Shown: positions 44,452 through 53,887, counted from the stretch's first letter. The stretch is 64,000 bases of DNA from an uncultured Geobacteraceae bacterium (GCA_903852495.1 CAINRC010000065.1:16001-80000), one strand, 5' to 3'. The notes: a model not told the origin generated them from the letters alone. Translations and numbers: made by a program.

Positions 44452-44662
44452 GTTTGAACTATTTTCAGTGGCACGTCCAACACAAGTTCCTCTTTTTGCG
44501 AACGGGCGATGTTGTTTCCGCTGGCGTCCACACATGAACTTTTTTCACCGGCAGGCGCTACGATTTTGAGATCGGAATTTGTTCGGCACTATATCGGGAA
44601 GGGTCCCTACTGGCAAGCAGTTAAACAGGTGGTTATGCCGAAGTTCCCCGCCCAGAGACTAC

Positions 44663-44695
44663 CCCTGTAGGGCGCAAAACTCGCGCCCTACAGGG
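44663..44695. repeat. Perfect 13-bp hairpin, REP-like
   Basis: CCCTGTAGGGCGC (44663-44675), loop AAAACTC, and exact complement (44683-44695), 11 bases after the aldehyde dehydrogenase stop. It lacks a T-run, so it is more like a dispersed palindromic repeat or mRNA end stabiliser than an intrinsic terminator. Together with the tupA leader it accounts for the 320-base gap 44386-44705. Confidence 0.75.
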
Positions 44696-44705
44696 ACACC
44701 GCAGA

Positions 44706-46226
44706 TCAGAAAAAGCCGAGCGCTTTCGGACTGTAGCTGACCAGCAGGTTCTTGGTCTGCTGATAGTGATCAAGCATCATTTTGTGCGTTTCTCTGCCAA
44801 TACCCGATTCTTTGTAACCGCCGAATGTCGCATGGGCGGGATACGCATGATAGCAATTGGTCCAAACGCGGCCGGCCTTGATAGCACGCCCCATTCGATA
44901 GGCGGTGCTGCCGTCACGCGTCCAAACGCCAGCGCCGAGACCGTAGAGGGTCTCGTTTGCCAGAGCCAAGGCATCTGCCTCGTCTTTGAAGGTGGTTACA
45001 GCCACCACCGGCCCAAAGATTTCCTCCTGAAAAATACGCATCTTGTTATGTCCCTTGAACAACGTCGGCTGGATATAGTACCCGCCAGACAGCTCGCCAT
45101 CCATGTGAGTGCGATCACCACCGGTGAGGCAGTGTGCTCCTTCCTGCCTCCCGATCTCCATATATGACATGATCTTGTTCATCTGCTCCACGGACGCCTG
45201 GGCACCGAGCATGGTGTTTGTATCGAGAGGGTTTCCTTGAATTATGGCTTTGACACGTGCAAGCACCCGCTCCATAAACTTGTCATAGATAGATTCGTGG
45301 ATCAGCGCCCGCGAGGGGCAGGTGCATACTTCCCCCTGGTTGAAGGCAAACAGCACCATGCCTTCAATAGCCTTGTCGAGGAAGTCATCGTCAGCCGCCA
45401 TAATATCAGCAAAAAAGATGTTGGGGGACTTGCCTCCCAGTTCCAGAGTCGCGGGGATCAGGCTCGTTGCAGCCGCTTGGGCGATGACGCGTCCTGTTGC
45501 AGTCGACCCGGTAAAGGCGATCTTGGCAATGCGGCGACTGGTCGCCAATGGCATACCGGCTTCACGGCCATAGCCGTTGACTATGTTAAGTACTCCGGGA
45601 GGTAAAATGTCGGCAATCAGTTCGGCCAGGATCAGAATGCTTATGGGAGTTGATTCGGCCGGCTTGAGCACTACGCAGTTACCGGCACCGATCGCAGGAG
45701 CCAATTTCCAGGCCGCCATCAAAATCGGGAAGTTCCAAGGTATGATTTGCCCAACGACACCAAGTGGTTCGTGAAAATGATAGGCAACCGTATTTTCGTC
45801 AATTTCACTGAGGCCTCCTTCCTGGGCACGCAAGCAGCCAGCGAAATAGCGAAAATGATCAATCGTCAGTGGAATATCGGCGTTCAACGTTTCACGGATC
45901 GGCTTGCCGTTATCAACTGTCTCGGCGTAGGCCAAAAGCTCCAGATTTGCTTCAAGACGATCAGCGATTTTCAGCAGCACATTGGCACGATCAGCGGCTG
46001 GGGTCCGCCCCCACTTATCGGCTGCGGCATGAGCGGCATCAAGTGCCAGTTCTATATCAGCTGCACCGGAACGGGCAGCTGATGTATAGATTTTACCGGT
46101 AATGGGGGTGACCACATCAAAGTATTCGCCCTTGACCGGCGGAACCCACGTACCACCGATAAAATTTTCATATCTGGTTTTGTACTGAATCTTTGCTCCC
46201 GGCTGTCCTGGAAATTCGTAAATCAT
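44706..46226 (-). CDS. NAD-dependent aldehyde dehydrogenase (acetaldehyde type)
   Basis: 506 residues from ATG 46226, preceded by a perfect AGGAGG; the longer frame is not conserved. Family blocks: [31 protein letters not shown], the general-base glutamate in [12 protein letters not shown], nucleophile in [22 protein letters not shown] and [12 protein letters not shown]. The C-terminal [19 protein letters not shown] matches ExaC/AldB-like acetaldehyde dehydrogenases. It would oxidise short aldehydes to acids with NAD. Confidence 0.93.
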   Translation of the reverse strand: MIYEFPGQPGAKIQYKTRYENFIGGTWVPPVKGEYFDVVTPITGKIYTSAARSGAADIELALDAAHAAADKWGRTPAADRANVLLKIADRLEANLELLAYAETVDNGKPIRETLNADIPLTIDHFRYFAGCLRAQEGGLSEIDENTVAYHFHEPLGVVGQIIPWNFPILMAAWKLAPAIGAGNCVVLKPAESTPISILILAELIADILPPGVLNIVNGYGREAGMPLATSRRIAKIAFTGSTATGRVIAQAAATSLIPATLELGGKSPNIFFADIMAADDDFLDKAIEGMVLFAFNQGEVCTCPSRALIHESIYDKFMERVLARVKAIIQGNPLDTNTMLGAQASVEQMNKIMSYMEIGRQEGAHCLTGGDRTHMDGELSGGYYIQPTLFKGHNKMRIFQEEIFGPVVAVTTFKDEADALALANETLYGLGAGVWTRDGSTAYRMGRAIKAGRVWTNCYHAYPAHATFGGYKESGIGRETHKMMLDHYQQTKNLLVSYSPKALGFF

Positions 46227-46635
46227 GGCATCTCCTCCTGGTGTAGTGTCTGCCGCACATGAAAGCGGCGCAATTACGCTGAATTTATGGTCGGAGTCTG
46301 AACAGCCGGTAGAATTCAACCGGGCCGGATACCCCACTTCTTTTCTAAACAAACGTGCCTGAAAGTAAATGTAACATTATTTTATTATTTTACATACCGT
46401 TATTTATTGTCAGTTAATTGCAATAAAAACAGTTTCTTATAAAACTTTTTCAAAAACATTTTTAAAGAGCTCTGGCTAGGTTAAGCCATACATTCATGAT
46501 AAATATACTTTTAATAGCGTTGTATTAGTTACTTGAAATATGAGTAAAAAACGTCGGTACCATTTATAACTACCTTATTTATTTCAATAATATATTTGAT
46601 GTGTAAAATACAAACATTCGTAAACATATACTGTT

Positions 46636-46669
46636 TAAAAAACCGCAGACCTACTTAAGCGCTCTGCGG
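46636..46669 (-). terminator. Orphan intrinsic terminator on the minus strand
   Basis: Minus-strand CCGCAGA, 13-base loop, TCTGCGG, then TTTTTTAAAC. No minus-strand gene lies upstream of it before the plus-strand CbiM-like gene, so it would end a short unknown transcript starting between about 46670 and 46830 or read-through from the antisense side. Confidence 0.6.
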
Positions 46670-46753
46670 AGCGGGATATTGGGAAGCTGAAACAGTGCAA
46701 ATCTGATCGCGGCAATCCATAATACGCACCCCGAGCCAATCCCGCTTTTGCAG

Positions 46754-46782
46754 TTGACACCTAAATTTTAGTACTGTATTTT
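46754..46782 (+). promoter_or_regulatory. sigma70 promoter of the CbiM-PDGLE gene
   Basis: TTGACA (46754-46759), 17-base spacer, TATTTT (46777-46782), about 50 bases before the ATG at 46832. Confidence 0.65.
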
Positions 46783-46831
46783 TTGCGTGTTACGAAATTA
46801 ATTTTTGTCACCACACCAAAGGGCTTCAACT

Positions 46832-47911
46832 ATGCACATGGCAGATGCGCTGCTGTCACCGGCGGTCGGCGGGACAATGTGGGTTTTTTCAGCAGCCGCC
46901 ATCGCCTTCTGCTCCAGAAAAGTCCGCAGCGGGCTGGATGACCGCAAGATACCGTTGATGGGTGTTCTCGGTGCATTTATCTTCTCGGCGCAGATGGTCA
47001 ACTTCACCATTCCGGTCACCGGCTCCAGCGGCCATCTCGGCGGTGCCCTGATACTTTCCATTCTGCTCGGGCCGTATGCCGCCTTCCTGACGATCGCTTC
47101 CGTGCTGGTTGTCCAGGCGTTCTTTTTTGCCGACGGTGGATTGCTGGCCCTCGGCTGCAACATCTTCAACATAGGGTTTTTCCCGGCCTTTATCACCTAC
47201 CCGCTCATCTACAAAAAAATCATCGGCAATTCACATTCAGCAGCCAGAATATCAATCGCATCGCTGTCCGCCGCAGTTATCGGCCTGCAGCTAGGTGCCC
47301 TTGGAGTTGTTACTGAAACGGTTTTTTCTGAAATCTCGTCACTCCCCTTCTACCCCTTTGTCGCAATTATGCAGCCGATCCATCTGGCAATCGGCGTTGT
47401 GGAGGGGTTGGTCACTGCGTCGGTCATCACCTTTGTACACACCATACAACCGGAAATTCTGCAACATGCCATGACGAGACAGGCGACGGGCGGCAACCCG
47501 GTACGAATCCTTGCCTTCTGTTTCCTGACCGCCGCACTGTTGACGGGCGGAGCGGTATCCTGGCTCGCCTCAGGGCACCCTGACGGCCTTGAGTGGTCTC
47601 TGCAAAAAGTCACCGGACAAACGGAGCTTGCCGCACCCGCAGGGGGAGTGCACAGAACACTGGCCATTCTTCAAGATAAGACCTCCGTTCTGCCGGATTA
47701 TTCATTCAAGCGGCCTTCCGGAATAAGCCGGGGGGATACGCCCGCTGCAGCGGCACCAGTCCAAGGGAAAGAATCGGGTAGAGACAGGCTCGGTACCACT
47801 GTTTCCGGTATAGCTGGCGGGATGTTGGCTTTGGCCGTAGCGCTGCTGGTCGGCTTTGCGCTCAAGCGCAGGGGTCAGCCGGGAGGAACCGTCGCCGAAT
47901 CAGGCAGATAA
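46832..47911 (+). CDS. CbiM/NikM-type metal transport component fused to a PDGLE domain
   Basis: 359 residues. N-terminal CbiM/NikM domain starting MHMADALLSPAVGG (the N-terminal Met-His binds the metal), VTGSSGHLGGALILSILLGP and LGCNIFNIGF, with six or seven membrane segments; then a C-terminal PDGLE domain (SGHPDGLEWSLQKVTG, about 250-350) ending in a further TM helix. It is the substrate-capture part of an ECF-type cobalt or nickel importer. It lies before, and is not under, the cobalamin riboswitch, so nickel is possible. AAAGGG precedes the ATG. Confidence 0.85.
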   Translation: MHMADALLSPAVGGTMWVFSAAAIAFCSRKVRSGLDDRKIPLMGVLGAFIFSAQMVNFTIPVTGSSGHLGGALILSILLGPYAAFLTIASVLVVQAFFFADGGLLALGCNIFNIGFFPAFITYPLIYKKIIGNSHSAARISIASLSAAVIGLQLGALGVVTETVFSEISSLPFYPFVAIMQPIHLAIGVVEGLVTASVITFVHTIQPEILQHAMTRQATGGNPVRILAFCFLTAALLTGGAVSWLASGHPDGLEWSLQKVTGQTELAAPAGGVHRTLAILQDKTSVLPDYSFKRPSGISRGDTPAAAAPVQGKESGRDRLGTTVSGIAGGMLALAVALLVGFALKRRGQPGGTVAESGR

Positions 47912-48014
47912 CTGTTGTCACACGCCAACAATCCACCTTGACACCCCGCAGACGGCATGGTATTTCAGCAGTACTATTTTCATTGATGGTAGTATGACAA
48001 TTGAATAACGGATC

Positions 48015-48162
48015 ACGGTGCCCAAACGGGCTTGATAGGGAAGAGGGGTGCAAATCCCCCGCGGACCCGCCGCTGTAAGCGATGACAAAGGGCATTACGT
48101 CACTGGCCGAAAGACCGGGAAGGCGCCTGGAGGATGATTCGTGAGCCAGAAGACCTGCCATT
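48015..48162 (+). promoter_or_regulatory. Cobalamin (AdoCbl) riboswitch
   Basis: Typical elements in order: GGTGCC, GGGAAGAGGGGTGCAAATCC, CCGCGGACCCGCCGCTGTAA, GCGATGAC, then CACTGG...GGGAAGGCG and a final GAGCCAGAAGACCTGCC. It lies in the leader of cbiMNQO and is followed by a terminator, so B12 should shut down cobalt import by attenuation. Confidence 0.96.
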
Positions 48163-48230
48163 GATCCTTACCACTAGATTTCCCCGGGGGACCGGGAACG
48201 TGGAACAGACGTAATGTGACTTTAAATACG

Positions 48231-48270
48231 AAAAGTCCGCATACTGCCTTCGCAGATGCGGACTTTTTTT
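48231..48270 (+). terminator. Riboswitch-linked attenuator terminator
   Basis: AAAAGTCCGCA, short loop, TGCGGACTTTTTTT, 30 bases before the cbiM ATG. This is the expression platform of the cobalamin riboswitch. Confidence 0.9.
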
Positions 48271-48300
48271 GTGTTTCGCCAAACAATCAGGAGATGCACC

Positions 48301-48978
48301 ATGCATATTATGGAAGGTTTTTTGCCGGTAACACATGCCATTGGCTGGACTCTGGCTGCCGCACCGTTCGTCGGCTACGGGCTCCACACGATCAAAAAGA
48401 GCGTGCGGGAAAACCCTGAGCGGCGGATGCTGCTGGGCGTGGCAGCAGCCTTCACCTTTGTCCTCTCCGCTCTGAAACTGCCATCGGTCACCGGCAGCAG
48501 TTCCCATCCGACCGGCACCGGCCTGGGAGCGGTGCTGTTCGGACCGACCGCCATGGCCCCCATCGGCGCCGTAGTACTGCTGTTTCAGGCGATCCTGCTG
48601 GCCCACGGCGGCCTGACGACTCTTGGTGCAAATATCTTTTCCATGGCGGTGGTCGGCCCGTTTGCTGCAGCGGCCATCTTCCGTCTCGCCAAAGGGCTGA
48701 AACTCCCCTTCGGGCTGTCCATCTTCCTCGCAGCATCCCTGGCAGACCTGCTGACCTATATCACCACCTCGGCACAGATGGCTCTGGCGTTTCCTGATCC
48801 GGTGGGCGGATTCGCCGCCTCGTTCATCAAATTTTCCGGAGTTTTTGCTGTTACCCAACTACCACTGGCAATCATTGAAGGACTTCTGACGGTCGTGGTG
48901 ATGAACTCACTCATCCGCTACAACGCCAGAGAGCTTCAGGACATGAAGATCACTACAGCACAGGCAGCAGAGGCATGA
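48301..48978 (+). CDS. cbiM: Cobalt ECF transporter substrate-capture protein
   Basis: 225 residues from ATG 48301 ([13 protein letters not shown]), after AGGAGA. Met-His-Ile-Met at the N-terminus is the metal ligand of Cbi[21 protein letters not shown] and [20 protein letters not shown] are family blocks, with about six membrane helices. Under the cobalamin riboswitch; overlaps cbiN by four bases. Confidence 0.96.
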   Translation: MHIMEGFLPVTHAIGWTLAAAPFVGYGLHTIKKSVRENPERRMLLGVAAAFTFVLSALKLPSVTGSSSHPTGTGLGAVLFGPTAMAPIGAVVLLFQAILLAHGGLTTLGANIFSMAVVGPFAAAAIFRLAKGLKLPFGLSIFLAASLADLLTYITTSAQMALAFPDPVGGFAASFIKFSGVFAVTQLPLAIIEGLLTVVVMNSLIRYNARELQDMKITTAQAAEA

Positions 48979-49310
48979 AACGCTTTCAGAACATGCTGCT
49001 GGTGATTGCGGTGCTCGCTCTGGCGGCACTGCCGCTCTGGACAGTAAAAAGACCCGCACCAGGGCCGGACGGCACGCACGCAGCACTATTCGTCGGCAGC
49101 GATGACAAGGCAAAGGAACTGGCAGGCAGCATTTCACCCTCCTATACACCGTGGGCAAAACCGTTGATAGAGCCGCCGGGGGGTAGAGCAAGCTCCCTGC
49201 TTTTTGCTCTGCAGGCCGCCCTGGGTGCCGGATTTATCGGCTATTATATCGTTATTTCTAAAACACGTGCCAGGACACGCCGGGAAACCGGCTCGGAAAC
49301 CGGGTGCTGA
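48975..49310 (+). CDS. cbiN: Cobalt transporter auxiliary protein
   Basis: 111 residues, two membrane helices (about 5-24 and 75-95) with a short extracytoplasmic loop containing [22 protein letters not shown], the CbiN signature. It opens the CbiM metal site. The C-terminal tail is basic. Overlaps cbiQ by seven bases. Confidence 0.93.
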   Translation: MKRFQNMLLVIAVLALAALPLWTVKRPAPGPDGTHAALFVGSDDKAKELAGSISPSYTPWAKPLIEPPGGRASSLLFALQAALGAGFIGYYIVISKTRARTRRETGSETGC

Positions 49311-50050
49311 CCGAGCTTTCAGCCTATACAAACCGCTGGCGCCGGGTTCCCCCTGCCGCCAAGGGTTTGTTTTCATTCTGCGGCATGGTTGCGGCCTTTG
49401 CCGCATGCTCTCCCCGATCAGCACTGCTGGTGGCACTACTCCTGTCGGCTGCCACGATACTGGGCGCCGGCGTCCCTGCACTTCGCTATCTGCGGATAGC
49501 AACGCCGGCGCTTCTTTTTCTGCTGGCCAGCGGCCTGTCACTGCTGGTTTCACTTGATTTCGGCGGCTCAAACGGCGGGATTTCAGCCCATCTGGCCGGG
49601 TCTGAGCTGTCCCGTATCGCCCAGGTATCCTGCCGCTCTCTCGCCTGCCTGACCGCCCTGCTCTTTCTGGCGCTGACGACGCCGCTTGTGGACATAGTTT
49701 CCCTGCTGCGCCGCTGCAGATTGCCGGACACCCTGCTCGACCTCATGACCCTCTGCTACCGCACTCTCTTTGTTATGTCTGAAGCGGTGCACGAAACAAC
49801 CACCGCCCAGTCTGCCCGCCTCGGATATGCCTCATTTAGACTTTCCCTCCGCTCACTGGGTGGACTGGTCGCCAACCTGTCCGTCCAGGTCTGGCAACGG
49901 AGCCAAGCGCTGCAGCTGGCCGCACTGGCACGCAACAATGACGGTGCGCTCCGTTTTCTGGGACCGGAATATCCGGACTCTGGCCGCGCCATCTCCGGTG
50001 CGGCAATTTCCGGCATCCTCCTGATTGTTCTCGCGGTGACATTGCCATGA
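49304..50050 (+). CDS. cbiQ: Cobalt ECF transporter transmembrane (T) component
   Basis: 248 residues from GTG 49304 inside the end of cbiN. Membrane segments at about 22-75, 85-95, 105-135 and at the C-terminus; the coupling helices carry AQSARLGYA and SQALQLAALARNNDG (the Ala-Arg-Gly type motifs are here partly altered). It links CbiM to the ATPase. Overlaps cbiO by four bases. Confidence 0.92.
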   Translation: MLTELSAYTNRWRRVPPAAKGLFSFCGMVAAFAACSPRSALLVALLLSAATILGAGVPALRYLRIATPALLFLLASGLSLLVSLDFGGSNGGISAHLAGSELSRIAQVSCRSLACLTALLFLALTTPLVDIVSLLRRCRLPDTLLDLMTLCYRTLFVMSEAVHETTTAQSARLGYASFRLSLRSLGGLVANLSVQVWQRSQALQLAALARNNDGALRFLGPEYPDSGRAISGAAISGILLIVLAVTLP

Positions 50051-50904
50051 CCGCTGCCATCTTGAGTCTTGCAGATGTTTCCTATCGCTATCCTGACGGC
50101 ACACAGGCCCTCAACAACTGTTCCCTGACGATAAACCGGGGCACGCGCACCGCCGTACTGGGCGCCAACGGCGCCGGCAAAACGACCATGTTCCTGCACC
50201 TGAACGGGATTCTACACCCTTCCGCCGGGCATCTCCTTTGGGAGGCTACCCCGCTTGATTACAGCCGGAGCGGCTTGAGAACGCTCCGTTCGCGGGTCGG
50301 CCTGGTGTTCCAGAATCCGGACAGCCAGCTTTTTTCAGCCAGTGTGCGGGAGGATGTTTCTTTTGGCCCGATGAATCTTGGGCTGACGGACAAAATCGTG
50401 CGGGAACGGGTGGAGGAAGCGCTGCACGCCGTAGGGATGACAGAATCTGCCGACAAACCGGTGCACAACCTGAGTTACGGCCAGAAAAAGCGGGTCTGCA
50501 TCGCCGGCGTACTGGCAATGCAGCCTGAAGTCGTCGTCCTTGACGAGCCGATGGCCGGCCTGGACGCCACCATGCAGGAAGAATTCACGGCCGTACTCGA
50601 ACGTCTGCACGGGGCCGGAATGACGATCGTCGTTGCCACCCACGACCTTGATTTTGCCTATGGCTGGGCAGACCAGGCGATCGTGATGCGCTCAGGGGGG
50701 GTGCTGGCCTGCGGCTCCCCGGCGGAGGTGCTCATGCAGAGGGATGTGCAGGACGAACTGGGGGCGGTGCCGCTGGTGGCGGAAATTTCCCGTCAGCTCT
50801 CCTTGATTGGAATTGATCTTCGTGATAATGGATATCTACCGCGCAGTAAAAGCGAACTGCTGAAGGCGATCAGTTCGCACACGAGACAGGAGAACACACC
50901 ATGA
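50047..50904 (+). CDS. cbiO: Cobalt ECF transporter ATP-binding protein
   Basis: 285 residues: Walker A GANGAGKTTMFLHL, Q-loop VFQNPDSQLF, signature HNLSYGQKKRVCIAGVLAM, Walker B VVVLDEPMAGLD, switch ATHDLDFAY. All catalytic residues are intact. Overlaps hldD by four bases at its 3' end. Confidence 0.95.
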   Translation: MTAAILSLADVSYRYPDGTQALNNCSLTINRGTRTAVLGANGAGKTTMFLHLNGILHPSAGHLLWEATPLDYSRSGLRTLRSRVGLVFQNPDSQLFSASVREDVSFGPMNLGLTDKIVRERVEEALHAVGMTESADKPVHNLSYGQKKRVCIAGVLAMQPEVVVLDEPMAGLDATMQEEFTAVLERLHGAGMTIVVATHDLDFAYGWADQAIVMRSGGVLACGSPAEVLMQRDVQDELGAVPLVAEISRQLSLIGIDLRDNGYLPRSKSELLKAISSHTRQENTP

Positions 50905-51893
50905 TTATCGTCACCGGGGGGGCGGGCCTTATCGGCAGCGCCGTGGTTCAGCACTTGAACCGGCTTGGCAGGGAAGACATCCTGATTGTTGATCATCTAG
51001 GTCACACGGACAAATGGCGCAACCTGGTGCCGCTCCGTTTTATGGATTACCTGGAGAAGGATGCCTTCGAGCGCATTCTGGACGATGGTTCCCTGAAGAA
51101 ACGCCTGCCGGGAGGGCGAAATCTTGAGGCCGTTGTCCACCTTGGCGCCTGCTCGGCCACGACTGAACCGGATGCCACGTATCTGGTCAGGAACAACTTC
51201 GAATATTCCCGCAAGCTGGCCCTCTGCGCTCTGGCTGCGGATGCCCGCTTTATCTACGCCTCCAGCGCCGCAACCTACGGGGACGGGGAACATGGCTTTG
51301 TTGACGACATCAGCCAACTGCCGCTGCTGCGACCGATGAACATGTACGGCTATTCAAAGCAGCTGTTTGACCTGTGGGCACTGCGCCAGGGGCTGCTTGA
51401 CCGGATAGTCGGCATTAAATATTTCAACGTGTACGGCCCTAATGAACAGCACAAAGGGGAAATGCGCTCCCTCGTTCTGAAAGCGTTCGAGCAGATCAGC
51501 ACAACCGGGACACTCCGGCTGTTCAAGTCGCATCGCCCGGAGTATGGCGACGGCGAGCAACTCCGTGACTTCATCTATGTTAAAGACGCAGCGGCCATGA
51601 CACTTCATTTTCTCCAGCACCGGAGCGACAGCGGCATCTTCAACGTGGGGGGCGGCACCACCGTCAGCTGGAACCGTCTGGCCCGGGCCGTCTTCAACGC
51701 CATGGAGCGCCCGGTAAGCATCGACTATATCGACATGCCGGAATCGATCCGCGCCACCTATCAGTATCTGACCTGTGCCGACACATCCAGGATCCGTTCT
51801 GCCGGCTATCAGGCTTCAGTCACTCCGGTTGAGGAGGCGGTGGCCGACTATATCAGGAATTATCTTGTCACCGGCAAACGACTGGGTGACTGA
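50901..51893 (+). CDS. hldD: ADP-L-glycero-D-manno-heptose 6-epimerase
   Basis: 330 residues, short-chain epimerase. IIVTGGAGLIGSAV binds NADP, LGACSATTEPDA is the HldD block, catalytic MYGYSKQLFD, and IKYFNVYGPNEQHKGEMRS follows. It makes the LPS inner-core heptose donor. Its ATG overlaps the cbiO stop, so it is co-transcribed with the cobalt importer and under the same B12 riboswitch unless an internal promoter exists. Confidence 0.96.
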   Translation: MIIVTGGAGLIGSAVVQHLNRLGREDILIVDHLGHTDKWRNLVPLRFMDYLEKDAFERILDDGSLKKRLPGGRNLEAVVHLGACSATTEPDATYLVRNNFEYSRKLALCALAADARFIYASSAATYGDGEHGFVDDISQLPLLRPMNMYGYSKQLFDLWALRQGLLDRIVGIKYFNVYGPNEQHKGEMRSLVLKAFEQISTTGTLRLFKSHRPEYGDGEQLRDFIYVKDAAAMTLHFLQHRSDSGIFNVGGGTTVSWNRLARAVFNAMERPVSIDYIDMPESIRATYQYLTCADTSRIRSAGYQASVTPVEEAVADYIRNYLVTGKRLGD

Positions 51894-51979
51894 AATTCAG
51901 GCTTCCCGCATTTAACACAGAAACAAGCCGGTTATGTAGAATCGCCCGTCGCACCATTACTTCAACAGCAGGTATTGCC

Positions 51980-52936
51980 ATGTCCCTCGCAGAACAGGTG
52001 TTAGAAGGAAATATCCGCGCCGCCGCCAGGCTGATGCGCGACATCGACGATGGCCGCCCGGAGGCGGTCGAAGCCCTGAAACAGCTGTACCCCCGCACCG
52101 GAAACGCCTTTATCATCGGCATAACCGGCCCTCCGGGAGCCGGCAAGTCAACACTGGTCGATCAGCTGACCGCCTCATTCCGCACACGGGGCAAAAAAGT
52201 CGGCGTTGTCGCCATCGACCCCACCAGCCCCTTTACCGGCGGCGCGATTCTGGGCGACCGCATCCGTATGAACCGCCACTCCTGCGACGAAGGGGTCTTT
52301 ATCCGCAGCCTGGCCACACGGGGGGCGCTTGGCGGCCTTTCGCGCTCGACCTCGGACGTGGCTCTGGTTATGGATGCGCTGGGGATGGACATTGTCATTA
52401 TTGAAACGGTTGGCGTGGGACAAGATGAAGTTGATATTGTCAAAGAGGCACATACCACCTGTGTCGTAATGGTTCCGGGCCTCGGCGACGACATTCAGGC
52501 CATCAAGGCCGGAATCCTTGAAATCGGCGATATTTTCGTCGTCAACAAGGCTGATCGGGAGGGGGCTGACCGGACAGCCCGGGAGTTGAGCACCATGCTG
52601 GATATGCGCCATCCGCTTGAGGGGGGCTGGAACCCGAAGGTCATGAAAACGGAAGCACAGCGCGGCACCGGCATTGAAGAACTGACGAGTGAAATTCTTG
52701 CCCACCGCGATTTTTTCCTGTCCAGCGGCACCATTGACAATTTCCTGCGCGAGCGCAACCAGCGCCATTTCATGAGTATCCTGCGGGATACACTGTTCCG
52801 GAAAGCGCTGCAGCTCATGGCAGCAAACGGCTCCCTCGACCGCATCATGTCCGGTATGGATGAGTACCGTCTCGATCCCTATTCGGCGGTGGAAGAGATT
52901 ATCGCGAAGTTGATGCCGGATGATACTTCTGTTTAG
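51980..52936 (+). CDS. meaB: Methylmalonyl-CoA mutase-associated GTPase (MeaB/ArgK)
   Basis: 318 residues. Walker A ITGPPGAGKSTLVDQL, Switch region VAIDPTSPFTGGAILGDRIRMN, the VIIETVGVGQDEVDI block and NKADREGADRT (guanine specificity) identify the G3E chaperone that protects B12 mutases. It is 13 kb from the B12-domain gene at 38517, not in the same operon. No strong Shine-Dalgarno (AGGTA) is seen. Confidence 0.95.
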   Translation: MSLAEQVLEGNIRAAARLMRDIDDGRPEAVEALKQLYPRTGNAFIIGITGPPGAGKSTLVDQLTASFRTRGKKVGVVAIDPTSPFTGGAILGDRIRMNRHSCDEGVFIRSLATRGALGGLSRSTSDVALVMDALGMDIVIIETVGVGQDEVDIVKEAHTTCVVMVPGLGDDIQAIKAGILEIGDIFVVNKADREGADRTARELSTMLDMRHPLEGGWNPKVMKTEAQRGTGIEELTSEILAHRDFFLSSGTIDNFLRERNQRHFMSILRDTLFRKALQLMAANGSLDRIMSGMDEYRLDPYSAVEEIIAKLMPDDTSV

Positions 52937-53008
52937 ACATTGAATTTTTCCTGAATTGCTCTATACTTTTCATAACGTGGGCCTGAACATTTTACTGGAG
53001 AAGACATT

Positions 53009-53404
53009 ATGGCACTTACCGAAATTATCCTGATTGTTATCTGCATTGCGGCCTGCCTTCTGGTGCTGACGTTGATCCCGACTCTTCTGGCGATCAAACG
53101 GACCGCCACGGCGGTTGGAGATCTGACGACGATGCTCCAGGGCGAGTTGAAACCGGCATTGAAGGAATTGACCGAACTGCTTGCTGAACTGAAAACTGTC
53201 GGGGGCGGTGTGGCAGAACATACCGACGACGTGGTGCGCTTCATGACCGCTCTGGGGGAAACAGGAACAAATCTGAGTACGATCAACCGCTCGGTGGGAG
53301 CTGTCACCGGCGTTCTCAATACCACTGCGCTCTGGGCCACCGGAGCTAAGGTGGCAGGAAAATATATCGTGGAACGTTATCTAAAAAAACGGGGAGGAGT
53401 GTAA
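53009..53404 (+). CDS. DUF948-type small membrane protein
   Basis: 131 residues: one N-terminal membrane helix (about 4-26), then a long amphipathic helical region (TALGDLTTMLQ style, LKELTELLAELKTV) and a C-terminal helix ending KYIVERYLKKR. Fits DUF948 proteins, which are often paired with YtxH proteins, as here (two bases to the next gene). Function unknown, stress-related by association. GGAGA precedes the ATG. Confidence 0.8.
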   Translation: MALTEIILIVICIAACLLVLTLIPTLLAIKRTATAVGDLTTMLQGELKPALKELTELLAELKTVGGGVAEHTDDVVRFMTALGETGTNLSTINRSVGAVTGVLNTTALWATGAKVAGKYIVERYLKKRGGV

Positions 53405-53406
53405 TC

Positions 53407-53709
53407 ATGTCTGACAAATGCGAAGTATCAGCAGGAACCGTATTGGTATCATTTGTGGCCGGAGCGGCCATAGGAGCAGGTCTGGCGTTGTTGTACACAC
53501 CAAAAAGCGGCCGCGAAATGCGGGAGAATATTCTTGACCTTACAGAAGACGCGGTGGACAAAATCAAAGAGTACGCAAAAGAGGCTCAGGAAAAGATTAA
53601 AACTGCCGTGGAAGATGGCAAGGAAACTTTTGTTGAGAAGAAATCCGTTCTGGCATCCGCTATTGAGGCGGGCCGTGAGGCTATGCAGAAAGAACGTACC
53701 GCACAGTAG
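53407..53709 (+). CDS. YtxH-domain protein
   Basis: 100 residues: glycine/alanine-rich membrane helix (TVLVSFVAGAAIGAGLALLY), the YtxH signature TPKSGREMRENI, then charged helices rich in Lys and Glu. GGAGG stands directly before the ATG. Forms a two-gene unit with the DUF948 protein and ends at a terminator. Confidence 0.85.
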   Translation: MSDKCEVSAGTVLVSFVAGAAIGAGLALLYTPKSGREMRENILDLTEDAVDKIKEYAKEAQEKIKTAVEDGKETFVEKKSVLASAIEAGREAMQKERTAQ

Positions 53710-53730
53710 CAACACCCCTGAACCACAACG

Positions 53731-53757
53731 AAAAAGCCCGCTTCGGCGGGTTTTTTT
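53731..53757. terminator. Intrinsic terminator after ytxH-type gene
   Basis: AAAAAGCCCGC-TTCG-GCGGG with TTTTTTT tail; the stable UUCG tetraloop closes the stem. Confidence 0.92.
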
Positions 53758-53848
53758 ATTTGATCCGCTCGTTATGCCTAACACCGCACAATACCGCACC
53801 CGAACAATAACCTCTCAAGTTATTAGTTTTAAATAGTTTTTCGCGTCA

Positions 53849-53877
53849 TTGACTTTCATGATCGCTTCCTTTATACT
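53849..53877 (+). promoter_or_regulatory. Strong sigma70 promoter just before mltD
   Basis: TTGACT (53849-53854), 17-base spacer, TATACT (53872-53877), only 10 bases before the likely ATG at 53888. The expected start of transcription is 3-5 bases before the ATG. Confidence 0.65.
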
Positions 53878-53887
53878 CCTCGCCCCT

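Larger units (their letters stand above)
46227..46831. other. AT-rich gene-free stretch
   Basis: 605 bases without a credible gene. From about 46365 to 46640 it is much richer in A and T than its surroundings. It holds an orphan minus-strand terminator (46636-46669) and a plus-strand promoter (46754-46782). Promoter signals for the aldehyde dehydrogenase must also lie here but were not clear. Confidence 0.7.

Noticed and set aside
44460..44600. Molybdenum cofactor riboswitch upstream of tupA
   Set aside because: The conserved Moco RNA core could not be aligned by eye; only the terminator hairpin is supported.
46340..46365. sigma54-like AGGCACG upstream of the aldehyde dehydrogenase
   Set aside because: The -12 element has TTTA instead of TTGC at the required spacing.
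49304..49571. Alternative frames in the cbiN-cbiQ overlap
   Set aside because: CbiQ from GTG 49304 accounts for the region with membrane helices and the operon overlap pattern.
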